From Akebia trifoliata (lineage: Eukaryota > Streptophyta > Magnoliopsida > Ranunculales > Lardizabalaceae), in assembly GCA_017979445.1 (NCBI GenBank), contig CM030706.1, forward strand, positions 26,080,281 through 26,144,280: a DNA stretch of 64,000 bases, read 5' to 3'. Positions 53,870-64,000 of this stretch are shown piece after piece (position 1 is the first letter of the stretch; every line of letters starts with the position of its first letter). The notes under the pieces are model-generated. The model did no database searches and had not been told where the DNA came from. It saw nothing but the letters and a program-made list of their open reading frames with translations. The position numbers and the translations under genes were made by a program.

Positions 53870-54756
53870 ATTGATTTCAGTCGAAACAATTGTGAGATCC
53901 ACCAGAACCACCGAAGTCAATGCACCCCCAACTGTGGCACCTACTGCTGATGCCCAACTCTTGGTAATGGTAGAAGCCAAGAGAAAACAATAGGAAGATA
54001 TGCAGAAGATGGATGACTTAGTTGAACAGAATTGGAACTTGAGTCAGCATCTCGAAAACCAACAACCAGCCAGACAAGATCTCCTATCGAGAGATCCTCA
54101 GCCTCTTGTTGAAGATGATCACGCTACGAATACAGAGGAAAGTGCTCAACCGTTGATCCCGATGAGAGAAGGAGGGACAAAAGTTGCTACTGCAACTACA
54201 CAAGTAGAGTCTACTCTGAATTGAGATGAAATCAGAGAGATGATGAAGAGTGTTGATATTGGAACAGCGACAGCGCAAACTATCAAGGGAATTCAGAAAT
54301 CTCCCTTTACAGTGGAGATCTTGGCGGAAGAATTTTTAAAGAAGTTTATGTCACCACACTTCACTCCTTACTCAGGGATGAAAGACCCGATGAAGCATCT
54401 TTCCACTTTCGACAGATGCTTGCCTTATGAGAAGGAAACGAAGGATTGATGTGTAGACTGTTCTTCTAATTTGCAAGAGAATGCATTAACGTGATTCCAT
54501 AAGTTTCCATGTGGATCAATAACTTCTTTCGATGAGTTTTGTGCTACCTTTGTAACATGTTACATTGGAAACAAAAAGAGTGGTGGAGACGTAGATACTC
54601 TACCCAGCATGAGAGTGTAGTCTGGGGAAAGCCTCAAAGAGTTTACCAAGAGATTTAGGGAAGAAGTGATGTCTTTACAAAGTTGCGATGGGAGAACGGC
54701 CATAGTGGCATTCAAAAACTCTCTGACGTCTAGCTTAGGGTTGTACAAGTCTCTTA
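53870..54756 (+). pseudogene. gag of element F (Retand-like), truncated
   Basis: One plus-strand frame with five or so in-frame stops. It reads QKMDDLVEQNWNLSQHLENQ; then the capsid domain SPFTVEILAEEFLKKFMSPH, FTPYSGMKDPMKHLSTFDRC, SSNLQENALT, FHKFPCGSITSFDEFCATFV and SLKEFTKRFREEVMSLQSCD. This is the Retrotrans_gag fold signature (DP..H...., W..LP.GSI.SF..L...F). Stops at 54222, 54447, 54525 (a Trp-to-TGA type) and 54619. Coding similarity ends at about 54756, where unrelated non-coding sequence begins; protease and pol are missing. Confidence 0.82.
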
Positions 54757-56218
54757 TGAATAGGAGGTGGTGGGACTATCGTTGTTCTTCCTATCAGAGT
54801 TAATATTAATCTTACTTTTACCTTACTTGTAGGCAAAGTAGGGGATCGATCCCAAGAGCAAGGAGGAGTAGAGTTAAACTAATATGATACAATTCGTATT
54901 AACTAAAAGGAATTAAAACTGTATCAAGAAAAATTAAAGTTACTGGAAAATGAGCCAAAATAAATAAATTTAAAAGCAAGTAAACTTATAAAATTAGAAC
55001 ACCATTGGAGGTGGATCTGCCTAGAACAAGTTAATGAGTAACTCCTAGTCTCTAGCCTTTTTATAACTTAATCATGAGGGCTTGGTGTTAGCCCCTTAGA
55101 TCAGAAAGTTTAGCAAATGAAAGCAAATAAGGGAACATAAACAAAGTATAATTCCTTGAACTTCCTACTATCAACTATCTACTTTTATAATATCTTATCT
55201 TGACCTAATATAAGCATAAAGTATCTATATTAAGAGTAAAAGGTGCAAGATATCTGAAAGAGAACTTATGAGTATTTTAGATAAAAAAAAATGCATGAAA
55301 CTAAAAACAACACAATAACTTATCTTGGTTTCTCTACTCACTAATGGAGGGGATCTTACCCTAATGTCATCGCAAAATAGGGAGGATAAGAAATGGAAGA
55401 ACTTTTCTTCATTTCATGGAGAAACTTATAAATTCTTTTTCTTCTACTTCTTACAACACTATTTAGCAACAAAGAAAATAAACTAAAAGACAAAAATATA
55501 AAAAATATAAGAGAAAAGGCTAAGAACCTTTGATTAAAGGAGTCTTGAATGAAAGAACCAAGAGAGAGTTTTTTTTAGAGATTGCGACTCTATTTATAAA
55601 GAAAAAAGTGTGTAGAAGATTCCAAAAGTAACCTTCACTTTTTTTTTCACAAAAAGACAAAAGAGGAGAATATGAGTTAAGGATTAGAGCATTCCAAAGG
55701 ATTAGGGCATTCTAAAGTGGGCCCAAATGCTTTTACCTGGAGATTTTGACTCCAATGCTGATTTTCTACACAAGAAACACACGTAATCAGATTTATCTAG
55801 TAAATGAAATTATTTATGTATAATTAATCCTAATTATCATTTAATAACATGCAACATGATGTTTCAAGGCTTATCATGATTATAACCTTAATACGAAGAA
55901 ATATGGACAAAAATCAAGATAAATGTTCGAGAAACGTGCGTATAATTCTGTAATTCGAGACACTCATCATACCGTCAAACTTAACTTTTTTTTGATCACT
56001 AGAAAATAAAACTGTCATTTTCGCAAGTACCTCAACTGCATTTAGCGAATGCAGCAAGCCATTGAAACGCTAAGTTACCCCTAGTGGACGAGCTTGACTC
56101 GTGAAGGTTTGTAGAAAATATACCCACAAAATTCAAAATAACTTTGAAGTAAGAATAGTTAAAATTAAAACTTATATTGAAAAGCACAAGTTTTTATTTT
56201 ATTTTATCAATCAATTGG
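54757..56218. other. Unclassified non-coding block
   Basis: No ORF over about 60 codons. It contains GTAGGGGATCGATCCCAAGAG (core GGGATCGATCCC, a 12-bp palindrome, near 54840-54851), AT-rich middle sequence, a CTATTTATAAAG box near 55590, GGCTTATCATGATTATA (55869) and a GC-richer end. Reading the minus strand, TGATAAGCCTTGAAACATC at 55876 could be an LTR start, but I found no partner. It truncates gag of F on one side and is met by an LTR start at 56219 on the other. Confidence 0.45.
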
Positions 56219-57700
56219 TGTAGACACTAAATTTTTGCATCTGCCTAATTCGACAATTCGTTACCCGGTTGTTGTGGATTCCTAATGATAAGCATAAAAG
56301 AACTTGAAGGCTTGTGAGTACTACTTGATTCCTTCTGTTTCTAGTTTCTTTTCATCCCCCTACTCGTCATGACTCGACATAGAAGTTTAAGCACATTTAG
56401 GATCGCTACATCTTACGACCCACTTAGCAAGCATGTACGCTTAGGTTCGCTACATACTTTGACAACTTAGAGACCTCACTACGCTAGGAAAATATGACTT
56501 TGAGACTTAAAAATAATCACGCATGAATTGAAAGAAATCTCACGCTAAAATTTGTAAAATCATCAAAATGACAAAAATACTCCTCATAAATTTCAGACCC
56601 CCGAAAAATCTCGAAAGTACCTCCACTGCACTCAGAAGGTGATTTCGAGTCTAACGGGACCCAAATCGATGAAAATAGAGAAGGTCGTAAAAATCTGTAA
56701 AAAATCATGAAAATGATGAAAATGCCCCTCATAAATTTCAAACCCTCGAAAAGTCTCGAAAGTACCTCCATTGCACTCAGAAGGTGATTTTGAGTCTAAC
56801 GGGACCCAAATCAAAGAAAACGGAGAAGTACATAAAAATCTGTAAAAAATCATCAAAATGACGAAAATGCCCCTCATAAATTTTGGACCCTCAAAAAATC
56901 TAGAAAGTACCTCCATTACACTCAAAATGTGATTTCGAGTCTAACGGGACCCAAACTGATGAACACAGAGAAATTCAAGAAAAATCATCAAAAATCGTAA
57001 AAATGATCAAAACTCCCCTTAACATCCAACTCTAACATAGAGACCTTGATCCTTAGGAAAATAAAATTCAAATAAAAAATTAAACCAAAATAAAATTCAA
57101 ATTGAAAATTGAACTAAAATTTAACTAAGATCCGATTAAAATTCAAAATTTAAAATCAATTTAAAATCCTAAAATCAAATTAAATTTCAATTAAAATACA
57201 AAATAAAAATTACATTTAATTTAAAAATCAAGAAACCGATTATCAAAATCAAAATCAAGTTAAAAATCATTCAACCAATCAAAATGCAAAATTTAATTAA
57301 AACTTTAAAATCAATCAACCAATCAAAGTAGTCAGCAAATTAAAATACATTCGATCAAACTAAAATCCAATTAGTCGACCAATTAAAATTTAAATTTAAA
57401 TTAATCAACCCGTTCAAAATTAAACTCAAATTAAACAATTAAAATTCAAATTAAAATCAAATTGAAAATCACTCAACAAATTAAAATGTAAAAATAAAAT
57501 TAAAATCGAATTATCAACCAATCAAATTAAAATCAAATTGAAATTAATTAAACGATTAAAATGTAAAATCAAACACAAATTCAAATTTAATTTAAAACAT
57601 CAAATTAAAATTCGAATCAAAATGTCAACTCAAATAGAAATTTAATCGAAATCAACCAATTGAAATTCAATTCAAAATTTGATTAAAAATAAATTTAAAA
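56219..57700 (+). repeat. LTR start (5' part of a long LTR, possibly of element J)
   Basis: TGTAGACACTAAATTTTTGC at 56219 followed by GCCTAATTCGACAATTCGTT is a diverged version of the A/G LTR start; CACTACGCTAGGAAAATATG at 56475 matches the same LTRs. It contains three 144-bp repeats (56540-57000) and then a long AAATTCAAATTAAAA-rich tract (57060-57700). No polypurine tract precedes it, so it is a 5' or solo LTR. No LTR end is found before the opposing LTR, so it may extend to 61522. Confidence 0.65.
56540..57000. repeat. 144-bp tandem repeat, about 3.2 copies
   Basis: Copies start near 56545, 56690 and 56835 with a partial one near 56980. Each has CATCAAAATGACGAAAATGC, CCCTCATAAATTT, CGAAAGTACCTCCA, TGCACTCAGAAGGTGATTT and GAGTCTAACGGGACCCAAAT. 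It amplifies a segment that is single in the A/B/G LTRs. Confidence 0.9.
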
Positions 57701-57779
57701 TAAACCAATCACCACTCATTGACGATAAGCTATCGTAGTACAAGTAATGTAGGATCCCCACTCCCATTCTCCAAAAATA

Positions 57780-59537
57780 AAGAAGAATAAAAAAAAAAAA
57801 AAAAAAAAAAGGGAAACGTGGGCACTCTCTTCTTCTTCCTCCGACGTCTTCTTCTCCTTCTCCAACTCCTTCAATAACCACCCTCACTCTTCACTCATCC
57901 CTCCTATGTCCTCTCTCCCTCTCTCATGTTTTTAGTAGGGAAGAACAACCATAAAAGAAGAGGAGAGGCAACCATTAGAGTGGAGATTTTTGGCTACCTT
58001 CGATAGAAAAAAAAGAAAAAAAAATTTGTTCCATCATCTTCTTCCTCATTTTTTGAAAAAAATACAGTAGCGACACGTTACATGGTTCAAACCATGGTGG
58101 TGTGTGTGAATGTGTGAAAAAAATGATAAGTAGAAGAGGAGAGTTGGAGGAAGTGTTCTTTTGTCCAAACCCACCTTGCTCCTTTGTTGACTTTTTTTAT
58201 CTTTTCTTGATGAATCCCTTTGACCTTTTTGAATTTGCTTAAGAAGAAGTTGAGAGTTGAGGGTAATGGAGGTGAGTTGAGAGTTGAGAGTTTGAGAGTT
58301 GAGAGTAATGAGATGAGTAGAGAGTTTTTTTTTTAGAAGGTATTTTTCTCAAATTTTCATTAGGTAATGAGAGTTAAGAATGAGGGGATTTTATAGAGTT
58401 TGGGAGTTATTTTTAGGGGTAAGATGAGGTAAAATGATGAGAAGTGGTAGAATGGTGTGGGGTTCAAGAGAAAGGTGGGGGTAAATTAGAAATGATTGAA
58501 GGGTATTTGTGCAAGAAGGGTAAATGGGTTGTTTTACAATCCAAATGGGTTGGATCTTTTAACCCATTTGGGTTGAATATTAGATAGAGTAAAATAAATG
58601 AGAGTGGTTGAGTGGATAGGATTGTGTAAGAGAGTAATTAATTGGTGAAGTGAGTTAAGGGGATGAGATTTTAATTAAAAGAAAGGTTGTGTAAGAGGGT
58701 GGTTGATGATATTTTGGGAGGGTGTAGGAGATGATGCCATATGTTAAAATGGGTGAAAATAAAGGACTGGGATGAATTGATGAGAGAGTATGAGTATTTG
58801 ATTTGAGAGGAGGGGTGTGGGTTTAGATTGTAGGTATGGGTTTTGTAGGGAATGATGATGGTCGATTAGGGGGAGGTATAGGTTAGGGGTGTGGGTAGAT
58901 TAAATTTTTTTAGAAAAAATGTGATGGGTTATGTCGGTAGATTAGGGGTAGATATAAGTTAGGCGTGTGGGTAGATGATGTTTAAAGAAAAGGTGATGGG
59001 ATGGTTAGTGAGATGAGGGAGGTGAGTTGAGGTGGTGACATATGTCCTACCTTGATGATTGTGTTGATTGGTTGTGATGTTGGGTTAGGTTGAGAATTGG
59101 GCTTGGGTAATAAGTTGGGCTTGGGTATAGTGTGGGGTTGGACTTAGGTTGTGGGTTGAATAAGAATAGATATGGGTTGAGTTGAATGGACTTAAGTAAT
59201 GAGTAGAATAATTGAGCTTATGTTGAATGGGTTGAAGAGTGTAGAAAGGTGGTGAGGAATTGGGGTCCATGGGCCACGTAGGAAGCTTAGGCCATTTATT
59301 GAAAGAAATGGAGTTTTTTGAAGGTTTGGACTTTAGGGGTAGAGCGGTGAAGGTGGGGGTACGTCAATTCTTTTTGGTAGGCCCGCTAGACCATTAAGAG
59401 GTTTCAGGGCCTCGGTTCGATCAAAATGCCATGTTTGAGTTATTCGGGCTCTTAAGGCCCGTTGGCCAATTTTATTGAAAGTTTGTTGTTTTTTGGGCCC
59501 TTTTGAGTGGGGGCCCGTTCAAATTGGGGTGTCTACA
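57780..59537 (-). repeat. LTR K, minus strand, 3' end not found
   Basis: Starts at 59537 on the minus strand with TGTAGACACCCCAATTTGAA and runs left: GGGCCC-rich start, many CCCAAGCCCAA and ACCCACACC motifs, a TATA box (CTATAAAA, reverse of 58389-58396), a CT-rich leader (AACTCTCAACTCTCAA), and near 58165 AGCAAGGTGGGTT, similar to the CAAGGTGAGT after the TATA box in the LTR of C. A 75-bp duplication lies at 58857-59003. The left limit is uncertain (poly-A at 57789-57810); no TG terminus or primer site was found. Confidence 0.6.
58857..59003. repeat. 75-bp tandem duplication in LTR K
   Basis: Two diverged copies, 58857-58932 and 58933-59003, both containing GATTAGGGG, AGGTATAGGTTAGGGGTGT or its variant, GTGGGTAGAT and GTGATGGG. 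Confidence 0.7.
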
Positions 59538-61522
59538 CATGAATCAAAAAAATTTTGATTTTTAGGATTGTCACGTGTATTAAAAATCATTGAGTCGACC
59601 CACATGCCCAATGTTATAGAAAATTTCGATTTGGAATTTCCAATGCACAAAAAATCAGTGAGTCAACTCGTTGATTTTTATTGGAAAAGTCAAATTTTAA
59701 TTTTTCGTGTACACACAAAAATGAGTTTGTTAATATCAACATTGATGAGTTGACCCAATAACCTCAAAAAAAATCGACGAATCAACCCAATAAATATCAA
59801 CAATGAGCCGGTCCATAATTTTAATATTATCAAGTTAACCAATCAAAAAAAAGAAAAAAAAATGGGCGAATCGATCCACTAATAGTTTGGAATCGTAAAG
59901 ATTGCCATGGTGCCACGCATAGCCCAAAAATCAATGAATCCATTCAGATGCATAAAAAAATGAAATCAAGAATAAAAAATAAAAATTAACAAGATGGAGG
60001 TAAAAAATTAAAAAAAAAATTAAAAATAAAAACATGAGAAACATGCATAAATCCGATATTCTCCCAATCTTATCAAAAAAATAATCTCTAATCCTACCCC
60101 TATCTAAAAATAAATAAATTAATTAATTAAAAAAAAAGAAAAAAATGTAACAAAATATTCTCCTAATCCTAATAATGCACAAAAAGCATGCTGTAAAAAC
60201 TGACAAGAAAACGAGAGCAAAAGTAAAATAAAAACAACAATAAATGTACCTATAATAAAATGGCAAGAACCAATTCCTTCAGGCGCGATCCCAAAGCTTG
60301 TGACTGTCTGCTAAGGAGGTCGTGAAAGTCGAGGGCAGTGAGAGAGAGGCTGGATAGAAAAGATGGTTGTGTCGTTATGACGTGAACACAACAAGGGGGA
60401 TGCATTGTAGGGGTAAAAAAAGATAAGGACTTAGTGGAATGATGCAATGGGGTCATGACAGAAAGAGGGTTGGAGAAGATGACTGCTGTGAGGGTGTTTT
60501 TAAAGGAGAGGAAAATAGTTAGATAAGGCTATGTGGACTATCTTGGGCATTAAAATAAAATTACAAAAAAAAAACAAAAAATGAGATTCTTCTTTTTTGG
60601 TTCTTTTTTCCTTACTCTCTAAAACAGAGAGAAGAGTTGAGCGAAAGGAAAACGTGAGGAGGAAGAAGGAGATTAGTAGAGATTTAGGGTGTTGGGGCAA
60701 TCAACAGAAAAAGACTTGACAGTGAGGGCTATTGCAATCGAAAAGGTTTGACAAGAAGGACGTGAGTGAAACGAGAGAGATGGGGTTGGGCATAGAGAAA
60801 GGTTCAGCTAAGAAGGATGTGAGCAAGATGAGGGAGATGGGGCTGGGCAGAGGTTGAAGAGGATGTGACAGAGAGGGTGATTAGAGGGCTATTACAGTTG
60901 AAAGGATGAAGCAGAGAATGAATGAAGAAGGTTGCTGGGTCTTTGTGAGTGCTATGGAGTGTTGAATTAATGGCTGGGGCGTTGGTACAGTGATGGAGTC
61001 ATGGTATGACAGAGATGAAGAGAAAGACTGAGAAGGTGAGACAAAGTAAAAGAGAAGAAAGTGAAGCGGGGCCTGCTATGATAAAACCATGAGAGTGTGG
61101 GACTGAGAGTAGTGAGGTGATGGTGAGGACAGCGTGACGGGCCCATTTTTCAATAAGGGTGCCCTCAATGGGTTGAACCAACATCAAAGCCCCTTATACT
61201 TGAAGGCACATATCAAAATTTTTGATTCTTTTTCTTATTTTATTTTTATTTTCAAGAAAGACTGAGTTTGAGGTTACCACCAATGGTGGATAGAGTAGGG
61301 TGCTTAACACCTTCCATACTCTATAAAATGGACCCCCTTACCTTGAATTAAAAGTTGGATCAAATGAGTCATATCCATACGAGAGTCATCAAATACCAAA
61401 AAACATGATTTTTCAAAAAAATGCAATCCGGATGACCATTCACACCCATTTCAAATATGAATGGTGACGTCTCCAAAATCCCCCAAAGTGGATGATATAT
61501 TCAAATAAATCACGTGTCCACA
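59538..61522 (+). repeat. LTR 3' region of element J
   Basis: Ends ATCACGTGTCCACA at 61522, next to a degenerate primer site. The last 350 bases (GGGTGCTTAACACCTTCC, AATGGTGACGTC) resemble the LTR end of C. Further left, 60700-61100 is purine-rich with a 57-bp duplication (60745-60850), and 59538-60200 is AT-rich with repeated GAGTCGACCCA/GAGTCAACTCG motifs. The LTR start is either lost or is at 56219. Minus-strand ORFs here (60250-61187) look like by-products of pyrimidine-rich strands. Confidence 0.55.
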
Positions 61523-61525
61523 GCT

Positions 61526-61544
61526 TGACGACTCCACTAGAGAG
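61526..61544 (+). promoter_or_regulatory. Degenerate primer binding site (element J)
   Basis: TGACGACTCCACTAGAGAG compared with TGGCGACTCCGCTGGGGAC in G: five differences, four of them G-to-A, consistent with decay by cytosine deamination on the opposite strand. Confidence 0.6.
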
Positions 61545-63667
61545 AGAAGACTCTACTCTCGTGTCAACATGTTCATTTTGAAAAAAATAAAAAATATTCT
61601 TATTTGCAAGCTAACATTATTTTTTGTATTTGTTGTTTAGGTGTGTTTCTCTTTCTTTATTTACTCTCTTTAGTTTAAAAAAGAAATCATTTTTTTTTCT
61701 TTAGTTATCCGATTATGTTTCTTTTAAGCATGTATATAATAAAAAAAAATAAAAAAAAATGAAAAAACATTATTTTTTTTTGTTCAAGCCAATAACCAGA
61801 GGCAATGTGCCTCAAAATGAGTTTTAAAAAAAATCAGTTTTTTTTATTTAGTTATCCAATTATATTTCTTTTAAGCATGCATATCATCAAAAAAACACAA
61901 AAAATGGAAAAAAAGTTTTTTTTATTTTTTTTTGCCGAATGGACAGTCAAATTTAAACTGATTGTAACTTTCTCGTCCGATCTCCGATTAATCATTATAG
62001 CATATCGATTTGGGGTAGAACAAAATTTTCTTTCAAATGTGATAAAATCCATAAGATTTTGACTAGTCAAATTCGGTTTTCGAGGTCGTTTACTAACCGT
62101 TCTGCTAATATTTCTGTTATGCTTCTTGTATGGATAGAAAATAAAAAATAAACATAAGAAAAAAAATTTGCCCTAAAAACCAGAGGCAATGTGCCTCAAA
62201 ATGATTAAAAAAAAATTAAAAAATAAATTTATTAAAAAAAAATAAAAATTCTCGTTTTGTTCCTTGCGTCAATCTTAGCAACTTTCCTCTTGGACTTTAT
62301 TTTTATTTTGAGTTTTAAAGCTTCAAAAGATCAAACAGATCACTGTTCGTTAAACTTAGGGCGTACTGCTCGCCACTTTTTAATTGATCAAAATGGAAAT
62401 TCAAAGCGACATTCGATTGGACAAAAAAAAAGAGAAGTCATTTTATGATTAGTTCATTCGTTTAAAAAAAATTTTGATTGGTCGATGGTTAACTAGGGAT
62501 GTGTTATCTTTGTTGATCAATTATGGATGCCTATTCATTTAGAAAATGCCCCGGGCACACCCTATCCTATTTGCACATACCACTAGCATGTTTACTTTAT
62601 TGTAGTGCACGCTTGCATGTCCCTAATAGCCAATGTGACACTAGTGCGTGGCCCGGTCTCCTAGGAGATGCAATGTCCTTCATGAAAATCACAAGGTATA
62701 TGAAACTAGGGCATCAATACTGTTTGATCGGGTGATTCTGAAAGGTATATCGATGCTCCCATGTTGGAGTGACCTGAGCCTTTGTCCTATTGTAAGCCGC
62801 ACGGTCACATGTCCCGATTGCCAACGTAGTACTAGTATGTGGTCGGTTCCCTCGCGGGATGCGAAAACCATTTATGAAAGCTACAACCCTAGACTCGTAC
62901 TATACGGTATATCAAAATAATTTGAGTTCACCAATTGCACTTCTTAGTCAAAATCAATGCCTAAGCGAGATCTTGCCCCGATATACTACGGTACTAGGAG
63001 GGTAGACAACGTCTATTTAGAAGAGAGGTGACTTAAGAGTGCCCTTGCTCAGCATCGTGCGCCACTTCTCAACTGAGGATTAAACTGACTGTTTTTTACT
63101 TCAGAGATTGTGAGTTGGAGTTTTAGATTATCACGTATACGGTATATCAAACCAAGTCACCTCGTACCGTTTGATTGAGTACACTCGAGAAGTATATAGG
63201 TACACTTGGGCACGGGTGGCTAGATAAATTGCATTGCACGTAGTAAACCTAAAGTCTAAAAACCTCCTCATAGGTAACGACTCGAACTTATCGTGGGTGT
63301 TCCTGGGTTGCTTTTAAGAAATGGACATTACAAATTATTGAGATTAGGAAGTTACAATTTTGTCTTCAAGATAATCAAACCATTTGTTCAAAACTATTAT
63401 ATCACTAGGTGCACCAACCCAATAAAGAATCCATTTTAAATATGGCAGCGATGCATAATGACCCAATTCATCTCGATTTAACGATCATGATGGGCCAGAC
63501 CATTTAAGAAGAAATAACATTCAAGTTCCCTAATTCGGGTCCCAACCCATTTCAAGATAAGAAAAATATTTTTCAAAAAGGAAAAATGATTTTAAAAAAT
63601 TAACTTACAAAGATATGTTTTGCATGGACCTTGGAAGTGTACTGAAATATTCTTGTGTCAACTCAGG
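61545..63667 (+). other. 5' leader of element J
   Basis: No credible gene. First part (61600-62250): T/A-rich with a duplicated block (61684-61815 and about 61825-61940) and two copies of the hairpin GAGGCAATGTGCCTC (61799-61813, 62183-62197). Second part (62523-63320): the conserved leader module in plus orientation. Third part: spacer with TTGCATGGACCTTGGAAGTG just before ORF1, also present in B and G. Confidence 0.7.
62523..63320 (+). repeat. Conserved leader module (J copy)
   Basis: Sense-orientation copy of the block at 11980-12900 and 48960-49830. The two related units begin near 62612 (GCATGTCCCTAATAGCCAAT) and 62808 (CACATGTCCCGATTGCCAAC), about 196 bp apart, and each ends near a GGTATATSAAA motif; a third GGTATATCAAACCAAGTCAC lies at 63140. 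Confidence 0.7.
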
Positions 63668-64000
63668 ATGCTAGCTGCAGTTGGTCAAAACAACCATCAC
63701 GGAGATGCACACTGTAGAGAAATTCAACTTCGGGAAATTCATGTTGAGATGCGCCCTGTACTTACATGAGTTTGAGATAGATTGAAACTTTTTGCGTGCC
63801 ATGGCTAAGCGTTGGAACCCTTATCTTCACATCTTCTACATTGGGCATATGCACTTGTGTCCTACTTATAAAGATTATTGTAGCATCATGGAGATATCTA
63901 CTTCAGGTTTTTTAGTCAGGCCTTCATTGAAGACAGGATATTCCGGTGACCTCGTCATAGGCCTAAACATTTTAAAAGAAGAAGCCAATGCCTTAGTCCG
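63668..64000 (+). pseudogene. ORF1 start of element J (runs off window)
   Basis: Met near 63668 (MLAA), then about 20 bases missing compared with G, so the rest lies in another frame: LVKTTITEMHTVEKFNFGKF, MLRCALYLHEFEID, a TGA, NFLRAMAKRWNPYLHIFYIG, HMHLCPTYKDYCSIMEISTS and LKTGYSGDLVIGLNILKEEA. Orthologous to the first 125 residues of ORF1 in G. Deletion and stop show it is broken. Confidence 0.82.

Larger units (their letters stand above)
61523..64000 (+). mobile_element. Element J: 5' internal region of an Ogre-like element
   Basis: Plus-strand primer site, 2.1-kb leader and the first third of ORF1, running off the window. Leader and ORF1 match B and G, but the LTR end is of the C type, so J may represent a recombinant or a distinct subfamily. 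Confidence 0.8.

Noticed and set aside
57060..57700. Matrix-attachment or origin-like AT block
   Set aside because: AAATTCAAATTAAAA-type low complexity is usual in these LTRs; nothing specific supports an origin.
56219..59537. A single DNA transposon with TGTAGACAC terminal inverted repeats
   Set aside because: Both ends match known LTR starts of Tat elements in the window and each interior looks like an LTR running inward; the opposed-LTR reading is simpler, though not proven.
60250..61187. Serine-rich minus-strand ORFs as secreted proteins
   Set aside because: The region is a purine-rich LTR segment; pyrimidine-rich complement gives leader-like Ser/Leu/Phe peptides by composition alone.

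Overview
The window is intergenic, repeat-filled nuclear DNA of a seed plant, most likely a eudicot. I found no intact host gene, tRNA or rRNA. Nearly everything is LTR retrotransposon: several large Ty3/gypsy elements of the Tat lineage (Ogre-like), plus a few DNA-transposon pieces. The Ogre assignment rests on an extra ORF upstream of gag, a gag-protease-RT-RNaseH-second RNaseH-integrase order, 1.7-5 kb LTRs that start TGTAGACACCCC, a primer site reading TGGCGACTCCGCTGGGGAC, and tandem repeats in the 3' untranslated region. I cannot name the species.

Left half (1-29718) is the right side of a nested stack. Element A (+, 1-7372; ORF1 tail, remnants of gag and pol, integrase C-terminus, a 33-bp minisatellite, 3' LTR) sits in the pol of element B (-, 7373-16667; pol start, protease, gag, ORF1, long leader, 5' LTR). 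B sits in the gag of element C (+, 16668-28461; degenerate gag-pol and a 3' LTR of another LTR family). C ends inside the leader of element D (-, 28462-29138; Retand-like), whose LTR interrupts a further LTR, E (-, 29139-29718). The left halves of B-E should lie upstream of this window.

Middle (29719-34320) holds DNA-transposon debris: a minus-strand BED-finger remnant of a hAT-type transposase with an upstream TATA box, a 1.2-kb hAT-like non-autonomous element with a near-perfect 8-bp target duplication, and one orphan CACTA end.

Right half: element G (-, 34574-53518) is the best preserved, with two LTRs, primer site, a 377-codon ORF1, gag, protease, RT, two RNases H, integrase and a 34-bp minisatellite. 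It is inserted in the 5' LTR of element F (+, 34321-34573 continued at 53524-54756; Retand-like gag), with ATATA/GTATA flanks. G's integrase is split by a solo LTR, H (39302-41012), with a perfect ATGCA duplication. After an unclassified 1.5-kb non-coding block come an LTR start at 56219, an opposing LTR ending at 59537, and an LTR end at 61522 followed by the leader and ORF1 start of element J (+, running off the window).

All coding regions carry stops or frameshifts, so the window is a graveyard. ORF1 and the 644-codon gag-protease stretch of G remain open.
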